Below are positions 38,012-50,045 of a stretch of DNA of 64,000 nucleotides, one piece after another (the first letter of the stretch is position 1; each line of letters opens with the position of its first letter). The stretch is from Hybos culiciformis (lineage: Eukaryota > Arthropoda > Insecta > Diptera > Hybotidae), in contig OZ023275.1 of assembly GCA_964007475.1 (NCBI GenBank), positions 18,827,829-18,891,828 on the forward strand, read 5' to 3'. The translations under genes were made by a program, and so were the position numbers. A model generated the notes under the pieces. That model was given only the letters and a program-made list of their open reading frames with translations. It was not told where the DNA came from and searched no databases.

Positions 38012-39670
38012 TTGGAAGAAGAGGAGTGAGTTTTCATAAATGAATTAATATACACTTTGATCGGCTGCTTCGAAGAGAAGTTCCTTACTATTCAATTATT
38101 TTATCCAAAAAATATATAACCGCATTGTATAAGATGATCAAAACTGCGAATAATATCGAACATTGCAGATTATAATTGAAAAAAAAATTTATATAATAAG
38201 TTTTTTTTTTTTCATCAATTAAATATTCAAAACATTCATACCATTCGCATATCTAAGTGTTCCATTATGGCCGGAATAAGAAGTGTAAATAATAAGTTTT
38301 TTTTTTTGCAAAATTTCATAAACTACGAAATTATTATTAATAAAAATAAAAATGAAAAAGAATTTTTTTTTTATTTTGTTAACAACTATGTACTTATATT
38401 TGTTTATATGGTGTGTTACACAAATTTATTGGTCATGCATTTTTATGCAACATTTTATTTTATTTCCACTGCATGCATTAATAATAAGATATGGTTTTTC
38501 CATTTAAATAAGTATAAATATAAACCTACTGAATCTTATATAAATTAAGTTTCAGAAACCTAAAACTCAAGAAGATGAGCTTATAGAAATCGAACAAATT
38601 TGAAATGAAGACACTAGTAATTCTAATAGTATAATTTTTGTAAATTCTGAAATTCATTGCAAATTATTATCACAAATCAGACAATTATGGATCAAAATTA
38701 TAAAATAGGCCTTACATACATACTTTCATTCTATTAAACGTTAAACGGCTGGATAAAAACCATTAAGAAAAAAAAATTAAGTTACTGAGAATATACAAAA
38801 AGAAATTTCGCTGAACTGTCTCTGAGTGCAAGGAAACCATATAAAAATTTGTGCATTAAGATAATTAGAAAGTCAAGCCATGAACGCATTTAGAAAATTA
38901 TACATATTTTACCAATTCTACGTCAATATTACCGGCCAACTTATTATCACACTTATTTATGACGTTATAAGATTTTAAACATTACAACGAAAATAAAATA
39001 GCAATATTCATTAAATCTCATCTCAATTGAAATATTTTGCCACAATATATATGTATTCTATTTCATAAGAAAGTAATTTTTCTGTTTATTTAGCACTCTA
39101 TAATAAAACAGTTCCCCTTCTAATTATATAATGTCAACATCAACATTTTATATTTGGTGAGTATCACGGTAACAATAAAAACTATAATTCATTGTACAAA
39201 CAAATTTAAGTCTTTTAGCATTTATTTATTTCATCTATTAGTTTGATTAATACAGCGTTAACAATAAAAACTAATTAATAAAGATGTTAATTTGCCAAAA
39301 ATAAAATAATGATCAATTTAGAAATGACCTCTTTATTTAAAAACCCCATGAAATTAATATATAAATACTAGATACAAAATGTATGTATGCAGAAAAAATA
39401 TTGGATTTTTTACGACAACATTGTTTTAAGATTTTATCATTTCTCAACATCAGTTTTTTTTTTTTTTTTTTTTTTTCAAATTATATAGTTTTCAAATAAT
39501 AATTAAGATTTATTAAAATTTTAACCTCGCATAGAAAAAGTGTTAAAAATATTTTATTTCAATTTATTTTTTTAAAGAAAAATTCCAAAGTTGTAAAAAT
39601 TTATGTTTTCAGAAATTTTATAATTATTTATTCACCTTGCCGGTCAACACTTTTTAAATTGCAAGCTGCG

Positions 39671-39900
39671 GAATTCACTTTCGTAAATACGGCCTAAACC
39701 ATGATTAAAAAACAGATACATAAGATTGTATTCAACAAGCATATACATAAAAACATAAGCATGACTCCACTTTATTAAATAAGATTTGAAATTTCTAATA
39801 AAATGTAATTCAATATCGTTAATACGGCGCAAACCATGATTAAGTTTGAATACAAGCATTAGCATAACATTACTTAATTAAATGCGACTTGAAATTAAAG
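39671..39900. repeat. Diverged two-copy tandem repeat, ~101-135-bp spacing
   Basis: AATACGGCCTAAACCATGAT at 39686 recurs as AATACGGCGCAAACCATGAT at 39821, a spacing of 135 bp. The following segments (AGCATGACTCC...ATTTGAAA and AGCATAACATT...ACTTGAAA) also pair up, about 101 bp apart. The minus-strand open frame 39644-39865 only reflects this duplication (NHGLRRI and NHGLGRI). Confidence 0.8.
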
Positions 39901-42609
39901 TCAGGGAAGAAGACAATATTATATGTAATAAAAAATATAAAATTGATTTGCAAATTGAAAATAAATACGAACCATTAACAGAAATTTCATAATAATTATA
40001 ATCATAACACTTTGGATCAAAAGATTGCTTTAGAAAATGTTATAAATTGTTATTTTAATAAAAAATATTACATAATTACATCTAGGCTTATAAATATTTC
40101 AGATTAATCTTTATCAATTAATTTTTTTTTTTTGCAAGTGTAAAATCATTCTCAAGTTTTTCAATATCAATCAAAATCCAAGGAATTTCAGTTATTTCAA
40201 AATTAAGACAACTTTTAAGAAATAAATTTTTTATGATATATTTCTTATAACTAAGTAATAAACCTGAACTAATGCACAATATACCTTAAAATAAAACCTC
40301 AAAAATAAATTTTACCAAAATTAGCACATTATTTTATTTAACATTATTGGCGTATCATTATATGTACACAAAAAGCTCAGACCTTGAATTCACGTAGTTG
40401 CATTACATACTTTTTAGTGCGTCAGTTAAATGAAATAATACTCAAATAAATTAATTGGACAATGAAGTATTAAAATCGATAGATAATAATGCATTATATG
40501 TGAGATTTGAACTAGACTATAAAAAATTGAGGTCATAAACGCGATAAAGTTTAACAAGTATAAAAGAAAATTGAAGAAAAAAATGTCTTCCATCCAAAAT
40601 AGTTTGAAATTTAAAATATTATAAAACTCTTAATTTTTTTCTATTGATAATTAATCAAGTATTCTTCTTTAATTTACGCCAACGTTTCGATCAAATTTTG
40701 AACTTTCTCAAGGCTATAAAAAAATCCATACAATACCTACTTTAATTTATTTATAATTTTATCTTTTTTTTTTTTATTTCTATTAATATTTTCCATAGGT
40801 CATAATAAAAAAAAATATTTTATTCAATCCCTGACATTCTGTTGGATAAAATAAAACCATGTTCTGAACTAGTTTGTATGCTCAATTTTATATTGATTTT
40901 TTTTGTGCATTAGCAAATTTATATACATATGTAAATTAAACTTTGCGAAAAATTCAGTTCTAACTTTTTACTTCTAACTTAAGTTTATTTAATATTTATA
41001 AAATATAATTATAATACTTAAATGTTTCTAAATAAATATATTGTGCTTTTTACCCAATGCAAGTCTAATAAAGTCTATTAAAGTTGTCCGTAAGATTTTT
41101 TCTTTCCAATTTTATCTATTTTTAATTCTCTCAATAAAATACAACAATTCAATTTATATACAAAATTCAACATTACGAATTAATTCAATATAGATGAAAA
41201 TTTTTACGCACTTTTGTCAGTTTTTTTTTTATTTATTTATTAATTTCACTATAACAATAATTAGTCAAACACATTAATCAAGTTACAGACATTATTATTA
41301 TTTACCAAAAGAGTCAGAGCTTCAAAATTTTATTAAAAAAAAAAAAAAATTATACGATTTTTTGGATTTTTTTATGTTAATAAACTCTCAACAAAACGCA
41401 ATTGACCTTCAAGTCTGTCTTCAAAAGACCACCAAGATATAAATTAAAAATTCAATATATACACTTTGTTCGATAAAATTTCTATGTAGATAAATGCAGT
41501 TTTGTACTAAACTCCATTTTCTTAAAGCAAAATAAAATATTATAACTTTTTAATAAGAACTACTTGATTCTATGTAGTTTTGTAAACACAGACTACTACT
41601 ATTTAAATCCGATTGTCCGACTTAATTTTTTTTTTACAATATTGAAATTATCGTAGACAAAAAAATTAGTGAAATTTTTAAATAAAAACCACAACAATTT
41701 TGGAATATTTTGGTTTTCTATTTCTAATTCATAAATTTTCGAAGCATTTAAAATTTTCCAAAGTAAAAAAAAAAAAAAACTATTTTCAAATAACTATAAC
41801 AATAATAATAATAATTTCACTCTGACACAATTTCTGTACAATTCTATCGAAAAAACAAAAGAAATTGTACATTAAAATATTGTCAATTATGAATTATTCA
41901 TAATTGATACAAAAAAATGTGTTTTTACAAATTAATTAATAACAACAATATTGTTGATAATGTTTTCCTTTAACCAATGAGCTAACAAGCTGAAAGGGAA
42001 ATATAAACATATTGGCACATTAAAATTGATTGATATATTCAATCTAAGTATAATTAATATTCAATATTTTTACATTTCAATAAATATTTGATTGAAATTA
42101 TGATTATTAATATCATTTTAAATATCAATATTATCATAAATTATAATCACAGTAGTGCGCTATTTTGTTATTATTATTATTGTTATTTTTTTAATTATTT
42201 TCTTTTAATCAGTTTAACCTCTTGAATTAGTTAAATAAATATTAAAACTGTTTAATGCTGTTCTGGATTAGTTACTTTATGTACATACATAATGTCACAT
42301 AGAAAATAGATACTATATGGTTTTATTTAGTCTCCGAGTTATAACATCAAAGAGATTTCTTTCTAATAAACCGACTCTATCAAATAGCACAGGTATTTCA
42401 TTCTACATAATTTTATAACTATGTAATTAACTATAGTTTAACTTCATTAATTTCATTGTATAGGATTATGATAAATTTAATCAAAAACAAATTGAGAAAA
42501 CCAATAGCTCCGAGACATTTAAAAAGTCAAAATATTCGAATTTCTTTTTTTCGCTATGTGTCTTAAATATTTAATTCTGCCATACATGTAAAAAAAATTT
42601 TGGGGTTTA

Positions 42610-42617
42610 ATTATAGA
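42610..42617. repeat. 8-bp target-site duplication, left
   Basis: ATTATAGA, repeated exactly at 43626-43633. Confidence 0.95.
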
Positions 42618-42774
42618 CAGGCCCGGCTCGAGGCGTGTGCGAAGTGTGCACTGCACACAGGCGCCGCAGGCGCCTTTAATGAAAAAGCGTCTACAAGCCA
42701 ATATGAAATTTAAATTTTAACAAAAATTAATTTTTATTAAATGCATACAAATTTTTTTTCGAGTTTTAATTTTT

Positions 42775-43296
42775 GGAGCAAACGAACTACAAAATTATCT
42801 GAAATTGTTGTCTCGCAAAATTGAAAATGATATTAATCCTGATTTATAACAATAATGTTGAAGAACTCTTTCCAAATGCACTGATTGCATTAAGGGTATT
42901 ACCATAAAGGAAGTATATATATGAGAAATTCAGTCCATACAAAAAATTCAAATTTAAAAAGTTAAACAAAAAATATGAAATCAAAAAATATGAAATCGCT
43001 ATCCCATTACCGACAATTGGGATAATGATTTCATATAGACCGGCATTCTTAGTTTAATTTTTTTAATTTGAATTTTTTGTATGGAATGAATTTCTCTTAT
43101 TTATGCTTACTTTCTGGTATTACTAACTTTACCCGTTTCAGTTGCTAAAGGTGAGAGAACTTTTCCAAAATTAAAACTGATCAAAAATTACTTGAGATCA
43201 ACTATCGGGCAAGAAAAATGGAATGGGTTGACAATAGTCTCCATAGAATCTGAAATTTCTAAATATATTAACTTTGATGTGCAAAGATTTCTCTAA
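42775..43296 (+). pseudogene. hAT transposase C-terminal fragment, broken
   Basis: The frame reads ELQNYLKLLSRKIENDINPD, then after a one-nucleotide shift NNNVEELFPNALIALRVL. It is interrupted at 42902-43117 by a MITE and resumes as LTLPVSVAKGERTF and then LKLIKNYLRSTIGQEKWNGL, ending INFDVQRFL and a stop at 43294-43296. The (S)ERTF-x-KLKLIKNYLRS block followed by a WNGL...SIE stretch is the dimerisation region typical of hAT transposases, close to the group found in ZMYM1-like/hAT proteins. The N-terminal catalytic part is missing. Confidence 0.9.
42902..43117. mobile_element. MITE nested in the hAT transposase fragment, 216 bp
   Basis: The ends are related in inverse for more than 50 bp (CCATAAAGGAAG at left, CTTACTTTCTGG at right; TCCATACAAAAAATTCAAATT and its inverse further in). 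TATTA occurs on both sides, so the duplicated target is 2-5 bp depending on where the terminal repeat starts. Taking the element and one TATTA away leaves the flanking transposase codons in one frame, which confirms the borders. Confidence 0.9.
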
Positions 43297-43625
43297 AATC
43301 AAAGCAAGACGAGAAAGTAGTAGAGTATAAAGGAAGTTCAACAGGAATATTTTTTGTTACAGATTTATGTAATTTACATATATTTTGTAATATTATATAT
43401 TAGGTTTTTCTCATTAATTTTGTTTTGTTTTGCTAAGAACTTGGATTATTTAATAAAGAGTTAAAAGGTTTAATCAAAACTCTTGTAAGTTCTATTATTA
43501 TTATTCATAAATGAATTTAGCTATAGTTTTTGATTTATATAGCATTTTAGTATCTACTTGAAATCTTTTTCAAAGGCGCCAATTATTCTTCGCACACACA
43601 ATAAAAAAACCACGAGCCGGGCCTG

Positions 43626-43633
43626 ATTATAGA
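43626..43633. repeat. 8-bp target-site duplication, right
   Basis: ATTATAGA, matching 42610-42617. Confidence 0.95.
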
Positions 43634-46021
43634 GATTATAAAATGCTCAATATAGGCTTTGACTTCAAATACCTGTTTTTTTTTTTTTTTTTCGTAATAT
43701 ATTGAAGTCAAGGCAAGGTGTCGGAAAAATATATCGTAGGTGACGAAAATTATTATCATTTTCCAATTTGGTTTATTCGCATGCAATATTTTTTTTAACA
43801 AATAAGGCATGCGTTTACGTAATGAACGTATTTTTATGTTCAAAGTGTGAATGGGATATTTTTATTAACATCTAAATTAAATCATAAAATTTTTGAAAAC
43901 AATGTAGAGATTCTTAAAAAAAAATTAAATATTAAAAATAATAACAATCCCATGAGAAATTAAAAAAAAATTTATTAATCGAACCAAACAAAATTTTAAG
44001 TAGTAAATATTTTTTAGTACAGATAAATTTATCAAGATCATTTGGCCACTACACACTACGTCGTATTCGTGGAATAGATTTAAATTTTGTTATATCAATA
44101 CTTAATGATAATAAAAAAAAGTTTTTTGACTCAAATGACATTATTATTTAATTTGAAATTCAACTAAAACGATACTACTTCAAGCTCCTAGATACGCAAC
44201 TGTAGATTCCAAATAATCTAGGTTTTTTTATCTGAGGAGCGAGATATTATATTAGTTTTATGTCTTTTAATATAACTATATATATAATGCTTTGCTTATA
44301 GTTTACTATGGATTGAATAACAGAATTAATGACTAAGATTGTTATTTAATTTTTTTTAACAATATTTGGAATATTTTATATACATTTTATTTAGTTACGC
44401 AATTTCCTAAATATTTCACACATTATTCATCTCAAACTAATCGAAATATGATTAATAACACTATAGGTGCACCTTATAAGTCAAAAATAAGTTAAATTTT
44501 TAAGGAAAATAACATCAATAAAAAAATGATTAACAAGAAGTTATTTGGACAAATATGTGTTAAGAATAACTTTAATTATTACAAAAATAACAATACATTG
44601 TACTTTCAGTACTACTACATTATTTTCTATTATTAGACAATTGAATTCCTGCTTAGTTCAACAAACATTATTATTATGATAGCCATTCAATGTAAATTAC
44701 ATAAGATTTAAAAAAAACAGGTCTACAATTTCTTAACTCCAAATACTTGATATTCTTACATTTGTCATAAAAATATCGATTTATTAATTTCCTAAGAGCT
44801 ACCTGTTGTTGCATTCATGTATATTCATTTTTGTTTTTTTTAAATAATTTTCCATCATTTTAGGTATAGATTTTTTATTTTTATATTTTTTTTTTTTGCT
44901 TATAACAAGATGAACTTGACCTCGTCTAAAATATGTTAATTTTAAATTTAGTGCATAAATATAAAAAATATTTACCTTATTTTTGTTTTTTTTTTTTAAA
45001 TAAAATTGTTGAAATCTTAACAAAATTGTTAAAATATGGTATTTTATTGTAAAAAAAATTATTTTTTTTTTAAATATAATAAAAAAGATAAAAATCAACT
45101 TAAAATTTTATATTTATTTTTATATTATTATCTTTAAATCTACTATCAAAAACATTTTTTGTTAATCCAATTTTTTTGACAATAATTTTATTGAGATAAT
45201 CTTTAACAAAAAACCATTATTTGTCATTATAAAAAATAAAATAGGAAAACAAGCCATGAAATAAATTAACAAACCTTCTTTGGGATAATTTAAAATCTTC
45301 AAAATCTTATTAATACTGATGTTATATTAAGGTATATAATTTCCTCTAAATATAAATTAAAAATAACCTTCCAAGGGAAAATTTAAAATTTAACGAATTA
45401 TTTGAATCTTATTTTCAGAATTTAAGTTGTTGTTTATAATAAAAATGTCATTGATCTTAATCCCCCTAATATTCCAATTTATGATCTAGTTCTGTTTTAA
45501 TTTTTACTTCGCAAACATATAAATTTCATATTATTTAATTCCAAAATACACAAAACAAAGTATATACACAATTTTTAGAGCTTACCTCAAAGCTAATTAT
45601 GAAACAAATTGATCTTATTTGATTACATTTTATCATTATTAAATATTTATAAACATTTCACTATAAAATTCACTAATAATTAGTTATTATAAAATGCATA
45701 TTGCATTTGTATATTATTTTCATACATAATTTTCAATTCAGACCGATTTTTTTAATTTTCATATGTTTAAAATATTTTTTTATTTTACTATTAAATTGAA
45801 AATGTTGAAACTCTTTTAACATAAGTTAGAAAAAACTCAAAAATTAAAAATCATAATGTATATCAATGTCACTGGCCTGCCGCAATCATATCGCGCTTAA
45901 AGAAAATTAATTAAGACCAAATAATTCAAATAGTTGGATGTAAATTTGGATATCTTATTGAAAATTTAAAGAAATCATTTCATTAGCATGAAATATTTTG
46001 TGGAATCTTAATTTGTTTAGG
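43634..46021. other. AT-rich stretch, nothing recognised
   Basis: No coding exon or element border was seen. The minus-strand frames at 43583-43843 and 44799-45098 come from the hAT end and from poly-T/A runs. Confidence 0.5.
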
Positions 46022-46410
46022 CCGCTAACAGTGATAAGAGATAGTATCTACCGTTTTTTAATTCTTGGGAAATTAATGTTTTACAAAGTTAAGTTTGAAT
46101 GTGGAAAAATTTTTTTTTAATTATTTATTTTATAGATAATAATATCTTCGGACGCAAACGACCATTATATGCTTTTTATGTTTTGATTGATTACTATTTC
46201 CGGATATACCGAATCTATATTTCATTGAACGTTTTTGATTTTGCTTTTATTTAAAATTCAAAAACTTGAAATAAAGATTTGACATATCCAGAAATGGTAA
46301 TCAATCAGCATAAAATGGTCGTTTGGACAAATAAAAATTCGAGAATAATTTGAAATAAAAAGGGATAGTTAACCATTTAGCTTTGATACTATCATATCTA
46401 TAACCATTAA
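46022..46410. repeat. Imperfect foldback element
   Basis: AAACGACCATTATATGC...TGATTGATTACTATTTCCGGATAT (46157-46207) pairs in inverse with ATATCCAGAAATGGTAATCAATCA...ATGGTCGTTT (46286-46323). Outside this, GATAGTATC-like motifs flank both sides (46040 and 46386), suggesting a larger foldback of about 390 bp. No clean target duplication was found. Confidence 0.6.
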
Positions 46411-47648
46411 AAACAGAAATCAAAATTGTCAATAGTACAAAACTGATTATTTCAAGATAATGATAAGTTCAACATAATGTATAACAAATTTGAAGTTAGG
46501 AAAAAAAAAACTACAATAATTGAATGATTTCTATACTTCACTATTACAACATATTCAAGACTTTGATTTTTTAAACCACAAATTTTTCTTTAATAAATAT
46601 CTTTTTTTTTAAATCCATTGAATGTTAGGAAATCGCAATTTTAATTTACAATTAAAAATTTTATTAACAATAACAATAAAAAGATAAATTTTTTTTGCAC
46701 AAAAATATCGAAAAGTTTTACTACCGATCGCAAACGTATATTTTTTAAAACTGTTCAGATTTATTTTTCTCTAAAATTAAATTTGAAAAATAAAATTTTT
46801 CATTGATAACTTCTTCTTTCTTTAACACTTACACATATTTATTTAAAAATAAGATTGCTTGTCACTGTTTGGGAGAATAAAATTTTATTATAAACAATAA
46901 ATAAACACTGTAAATTTTTTTTATCAGTATTTTTGTTGGAAAATCAAAATTTCAATCTATGTACCTACATGTAATCTATATGCAGTAATTTTTTACTGAA
47001 ACATTTTTAAGTTGGATTTATGCGTATCGAGTAAATACAATTTGCTGAAAAAACAGAAAGAGTCGGAAAATTTTCATACGAAAGTCTGAAAAAAGAAAAA
47101 GTAGAGCTTTTATGGAATCATTATAGCAAGAGCAACTCAACAATTGGCTTCAAATTTCTCGTTATAATAATAAATATTTAATGTTCACTTTTTTCTGACT
47201 TCAGAACTCATTGACATAACTTTTGTTAACTTTTTTCACCGTGCATTAAACATGAATTTAAAAGCATAATATCTTGTCTTACATATTTTTTTTATGCTTT
47301 CAAAGTCTCATTATTTAATATACTTGTTCCGCTCATTATTTACCGGCAAACTATGTAAATACAGTTTAAACGTCAAATCTTATCATGGAAAAAAAAGTTT
47401 GACCAGAGAATATTACATAATGTTTTCAAGGTGGTATTAATATATTGAATTGCAAAATATGAAAAGAGAATAAAAAAAAAGAGAATGATAAAAACATTAC
47501 AATATACATATGTATGTAAGTAATATTTCAAATCAAAACATAAACTTATGTATGTTTACAAAACAAAAAAAAAATAAATATCGATCTGCTGATATTAAAT
47601 AAAATGTATACAAAATTAGATTAAAAAAATATATTCAGAGTATGATGT

Positions 47649-47670
47649 TGTAGTATATCGATATACTACA
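47649..47670. repeat. 22-bp perfect palindrome
   Basis: TGTAGTATATC followed by its exact inverse GATATACTACA. The role is unknown; in DNA this AT-rich, some long palindromes arise by chance or as cruciform-prone sites. Confidence 0.85.
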
Positions 47671-49576
47671 TGTACATTATATTAAAGTTAATCATGCATA
47701 GCTCAATGCATATTTTTGTGCATTCCAGTTGATTTACATTTATAATGTACTTGTTAAAAAAAATTGCAAACAAGTTTAATTATTCAAAATTTCAGAGAAT
47801 TAATAAAATTAAAGAACTAGTTTTGAAACTGTCCCAATATTTCTTGTAATAAATAATATTAATATAATTATTCTTAAGGGCAAATAAATTAACAATAATA
47901 ATAAGGCCAACAATAAACAAGATTAAATATTCCATTGATGTTTAAATCATAAGAATACTTACGTCATTTAAAAACTAATTGGGCTTTGACACATTACTGT
48001 GTTTTGGAATTTTTTTGCACATCCAAATAGATGCTTTTCCAAAAATAGTTATTTTATTTCCTCATTGGTGATTGATAATCTATTTTAATTAGAATCTTGA
48101 TTACATATTTGAAGAATTACCGGAACTTATTTTCAATTAGATTTTGTAACTTTGAATTGTTTTCCTGAGAAATTAAATAGAATTAGATGCTTCACCTGAT
48201 AAGAGGTTTTTATATCTTTATCTAATTAGTTTTTTTGAGCAAAAAAATTGTACTGTAGATATAATTTTATTAATAGACAACAGAACAGGTTAAATAGAAA
48301 CAAAAAAAAAAATTATTAAAACTAATTATATAAATGCATTAATTTTAATATTTTTCTTTCTAAAAAAAAACTGTAAATTTATAATAATTTGAGATAATTT
48401 TTTAATAGCCTGAAGAAATAAATTTTCTACATCACCATCTCTAAAATATAAAAATTATCAAAATTACTAAATTCAAGTTCAAATTTATAACATTCTAATT
48501 TTATTATAAAAAAAAATAAAGCAAAATAAAATCAGTAATAACTTATAATTACACAAAAAATTTATTAAACATTAAAGAGAATTTTTAATTTACTTCAAAA
48601 AAAAAAAAAATTAAAAACTTATTAAAACTAAATGGAATAAAAAGTTAATTTAAATTTGTTTTTATTTAATTTTTATTTTTTTTTTTTGTTTTTATTTGGA
48701 AATTAGCCTTTAAGACATACTGTGAAAACCCTTCAAAAGCAAATACATAATGTGAATAAAGTTATATAAACAAAATAAAATTTAATTAATATATTTGAAA
48801 TATTTCTTAAACAATAAACATACGTACGTATTACTACGTAACATATATATAATAATATAATAAATATATAATAATCACAAAACCTTAAAAATAAAACAGA
48901 TGTAAAATAATAAATTATAATTTTATTTGTTATTATTACAATTTATATTGTTATTATCATGTTATTAAAAAAAATATATATATAAAATATATAAAATTAA
49001 ATCAGAATATTTTTTTTATCACCTATCGGTTCAGAATTAATTAGATTTTAATTTTATTTATATAACAAAATTTTTTATTATAATATTACTAATAATATGC
49101 AGTTTATACAGTTTTTTTTTTTAAAGATAATATTATATTTATTAAATTTATAAAAAAAAAAAAAAATTGTTATTATTATTATTTAATATTAATAGTTTAA
49201 ATATACAATTATAAATAATTTATTCAAAATTATTTATTTTTAAAAAGGTAATATACATATTAAAAAGTTATAATTTCATCTTCCGGCACGAAATTTAAAT
49301 AATAAAAACTAGCGAACCTGTATATATAGAAAATTATTAATATAGAATATTATACATAATTTAATTCAAAAAAGTGTATAATGATTACAAAGGTTTTTCA
49401 CAATCAGTTAAAGTTTTCAGGTAATTGAATAATACGCAATATTATTATATGTTATTGTTTAAAATTATACCTATGTGAAGAAATAAGTAACTTTATTATC
49501 AATTTCGGACTTATAGTATATAGAAATATATTTTAATGGAGTCGTTGAGAAAAATATCAATTATTATTAAATTTTT

Positions 49577-49580
49577 CTTT

Positions 49581-49623
<43 letters not shown>

Positions 49624-49624
49624 T
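49577..49624. repeat. (TTTA)n microsatellite
   Basis: About twelve TTTA units in a row. Confidence 0.95.
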
Positions 49625-49758
49625 AGTTTAGCTCAAACTTTTTACATTGGAAAAATTTAAAATTAAACTAAAAAAAATACATAGTAAAATTTTTGAAAAA
49701 TACATAGTAAAATTTTTGAAAAATAATTAACTTAAATACATACATATACATTTAATTA

Positions 49759-50043
49759 CTAACCTAAAAGAATATGTTTGAGGTTTTGTTTTGTTACAGA
49801 AAAATCAATTAAGTGTTTGTATTTGTTTCCTGTAGTGAGCATTCTGTTGATAGGTTCATTTTGTCCATAATTTGTTCTGTGGAATTTTACGGAAAAAAGC
49901 TCAACAGAGCGAAGACGAGGATCTGAACGAAATTGTATTCTTTGAAGAATGTAAGAAGAATCTATGTTTTCGTTAACTACTTGAGTTACGAAAATAACAT
50001 CGCCTACTTCTCGTCTTTTTTTTAGGGACAAATCATTTAGAAC
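49759..50043 (-). CDS. Terminal coding exon of an unknown gene
   Basis: On the minus strand the frame opens after AAATTCTAGAG, which offers 3' splice sites at 50046 (CTAG) or 50044 (AGAG). It reads VLNDLSLKKRREVGDVIFVT, continues through QRIQFRSDPRLRSVELFSVK and ends KQNLKHILLG and stop. It has no ATG near its beginning, so it is the last exon of a longer gene. Composition is balanced and charged, unlike chance frames nearby. The alternating hydrophobic pattern suggests a beta-rich domain. The family is not recognised. Upstream exons between 50,050 and 51,660 could not be identified; a 16-nt candidate microexon near 50262-50247 (TTAG, GTCTGGAAG..., GTATAT) is one possibility but is unproven. 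Confidence 0.6.
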   Translation of the reverse strand, partial: VLNDLSLKKRREVGDVIFVTQVVNENIDSSYILQRIQFRSDPRLRSVELFSVKFHRTNYGQNEPINRMLTTGNKYKHLIDFSVTKQNLKHILLG

Positions 50044-50045
50044 CT

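Larger units (their letters stand above)
35641..42609. other. AT-rich stretch with decayed fragments
   Basis: No intact gene is seen. Short pieces at 37660-37950 and 38780-38930 are less biased in composition and may be decayed coding sequence. Frames are broken and no family is recognised. A two-copy repeat at 39671-39900 and an (ATT)n run at 37965-38011 are listed separately. Other open frames (36236-36439, 38267-38548) come from poly-T runs. Confidence 0.45.
42618..43625 (+). mobile_element. hAT-family transposon remnant, 1008 bp, with nested MITE
   Basis: The termini are a perfect 13-bp inverted repeat, CAGGCCCGGCTCG, flanked by an exact 8-bp duplication, ATTATAGA. Subterminal TGTGCGAAG and GGCGCC motifs are shared by both ends. 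The internal sequence keeps only the C-terminal part of a hAT transposase, listed as a pseudogene. Most of the transposase is deleted, so the copy is dead on its own but might still be mobilised by an active relative, because both ends are intact. Confidence 0.95.
46411..49758. other. AT-rich stretch without supported genes
   Basis: No coding sequence is seen. A perfect 22-bp palindrome centred near 47660 and a (TTTA)n run at 49577-49624 are listed separately. Confidence 0.5.

Noticed and set aside
38267..38548. Plus-strand 93-codon frame
   Set aside because: Phe/Tyr/Asn-rich from AT-rich runs, no motif or splice context.
42519..42701. Minus-strand frame MACRRFFIKGACGACV
   Set aside because: Lies across the terminal inverted repeat of the hAT remnant; GC-rich end sequence explains it.
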